Part shown: in pieces, positions 63,469-64,000 of the stretch
Layout of the letters: each line of letters opens with the position of its first letter
Numbering within the stretch: the stretch's first letter is position 1
Assembly (NCBI GenBank): GCA_963734185.1
Contig: CAVTGA010000001.1
Location: 558,001-622,000, forward strand
DNA: 64,000 nucleotides
Direction of reading: 5' to 3'
Origin: PALSA-894 sp963734185
GTDB taxonomy: Bacteria; Pseudomonadota; Alphaproteobacteria; Rhizobiales; Xanthobacteraceae
The notes under the pieces: model-generated
What the model saw: only the letters and a program-made list of their open reading frames with translations
What the model was told of the DNA's origin: nothing
Database searches by the model: none
Translations under genes and position numbers: made by a program

Positions 63469-64000
63469 ATGGCACTCAAGGTCTTCAAGCCGGTCACCCC
63501 GGGCCAGCGCCAGCTGGTCATCGTCGACCGCGCCGGCCTGCACAAGGGCCCGCCGGTGAAGGCGCTGAGCGAGGGCAAGAACGCGAGCGGCGGCCGCAAC
63601 AACAACGGTCGCACGACCGTGCGCTTCCGCGGCGGCGGCCACAAGAAGACCTATCGCACGATCGACTTCAAGCGACGCAAGTTCGATGTCGCCGGCACGG
63701 TCGAGCGGCTCGAATACGATCCCAACCGCACCGGCTTCGTGGCGCTGATCAAATACCAGGACGGCGAGCAGGCCTATATCCTGGCGCCGCAGCGGCTCGG
63801 CGTCGGCGACAGCGTGATCGCGGGCGAGCACGTCGACGTGAAGCCCGGCAACGCGATGCCGATGGCCAACATGCCGATCGGCACCATCGTCCACAACATC
63901 GAGTTCAAGGTCGGCAAGGGCGCGCAGCTCGCGCGCTCGGCCGGGACCTACGCGCAGATCGTCGGCCGCGACCAGGACTATGTGATCCTGCGCCTCAATT
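63469..64000 (+). CDS. rplB: 50S ribosomal protein L2 (partial, runs off right edge)
   Basis: The visible 177 residues start MALKVFKPVTPGQRQLVIVDRAGLHKG and contain RFRGGGHKKTYRTIDFKRRK, a perfect match to L2. Truncated by the window. Confidence 0.97.
   Translation, partial: MALKVFKPVTPGQRQLVIVDRAGLHKGPPVKALSEGKNASGGRNNNGRTTVRFRGGGHKKTYRTIDFKRRKFDVAGTVERLEYDPNRTGFVALIKYQDGEQAYILAPQRLGVGDSVIAGEHVDVKPGNAMPMANMPIGTIVHNIEFKVGKGAQLARSAGTYAQIVGRDQDYVILRLN

Overview
The window is GC-rich, gene-dense chromosomal DNA from an alphaproteobacterium, most likely of the order Hyphomicrobiales (Rhizobiales), close to the Bradyrhizobium/Xanthobacteraceae group. The evidence is the order tRNA-Tyr, tRNA-Gly, tuf, tRNA-Trp, secE, nusG, rplKAJL, rpoBC, rpsLG, fusA, rpsJ..., the NifU/IscU-like - folE - hisI neighbourhood, DUF1328, DUF1488 and DUF2336 genes, and several dispersed palindromic repeat families typical of that group.

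Layout. 1-16.6 kb is mixed housekeeping and envelope: a membrane protein cut by the left edge, a TAXI-type solute-binding protein, a SEL1-type protein, YidD, a ClpP-like exported protein, an IscU-like scaffold with folE and hisI, two small paralogous basic proteins, a MaoC hydratase (frameshifted) plus a CitE-like lyase, a lytic transglycosylase, a DUF2336/Hpt/receiver signalling group, NAD kinase and CutA. 16.7-25.4 kb carries a TonB-dependent receptor behind a cobalamin riboswitch, a Tat-exported metallo-beta-lactamase, a zinc alcohol dehydrogenase, a HigBA-like toxin-antitoxin pair, a ribbon-helix-helix regulator with a paired palindromic operator, and a gentisate 1,2-dioxygenase. 25.4-34.6 kb is an accessory, repeat-rich stretch with small hypotheticals, tRNA-Thr, an orphan KdpDE-like two-component pair, a CrtC/AttH-like protein and a group II intron whose reverse transcriptase has been deleted. 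34.6-38 kb holds an RlmB/TrmH methyltransferase, a membrane protein and a second ClpP-like protein.

38-64 kb is the translation/transcription supercluster: three tRNAs, tuf, secE, nusG, rplK, rplA, rplJ, rplL, rpoB, rpoC, then rpsL, rpsG, fusA, rpsJ, rplC, rplD, rplW and rplB (cut by the right edge). Three things stand out. (1) nusG, rplK, rplA, rplJ and rplL all carry single-base indels (six insertions, one deletion within 2.6 kb), while the 8.3 kb of rpoBC next door is clean; most likely a local consensus error, but it needs read-level checking. (2) The only EF-Tu gene has a non-proteobacterial switch I region (six extra residues, no RGITI), and the usual second tuf between fusA and rpsJ is absent. 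(3) A two-gene cassette with its own strong promoter, a Tat-exported DUF1501 protein and a 1212-residue lipoprotein with two CxxCH haem motifs, sits between rpoC and rpsL. Its domain types are best known from Planctomycetes and similar bacteria.

The DUF1501/cytochrome cassette and the atypical tuf are the best candidates for something new.
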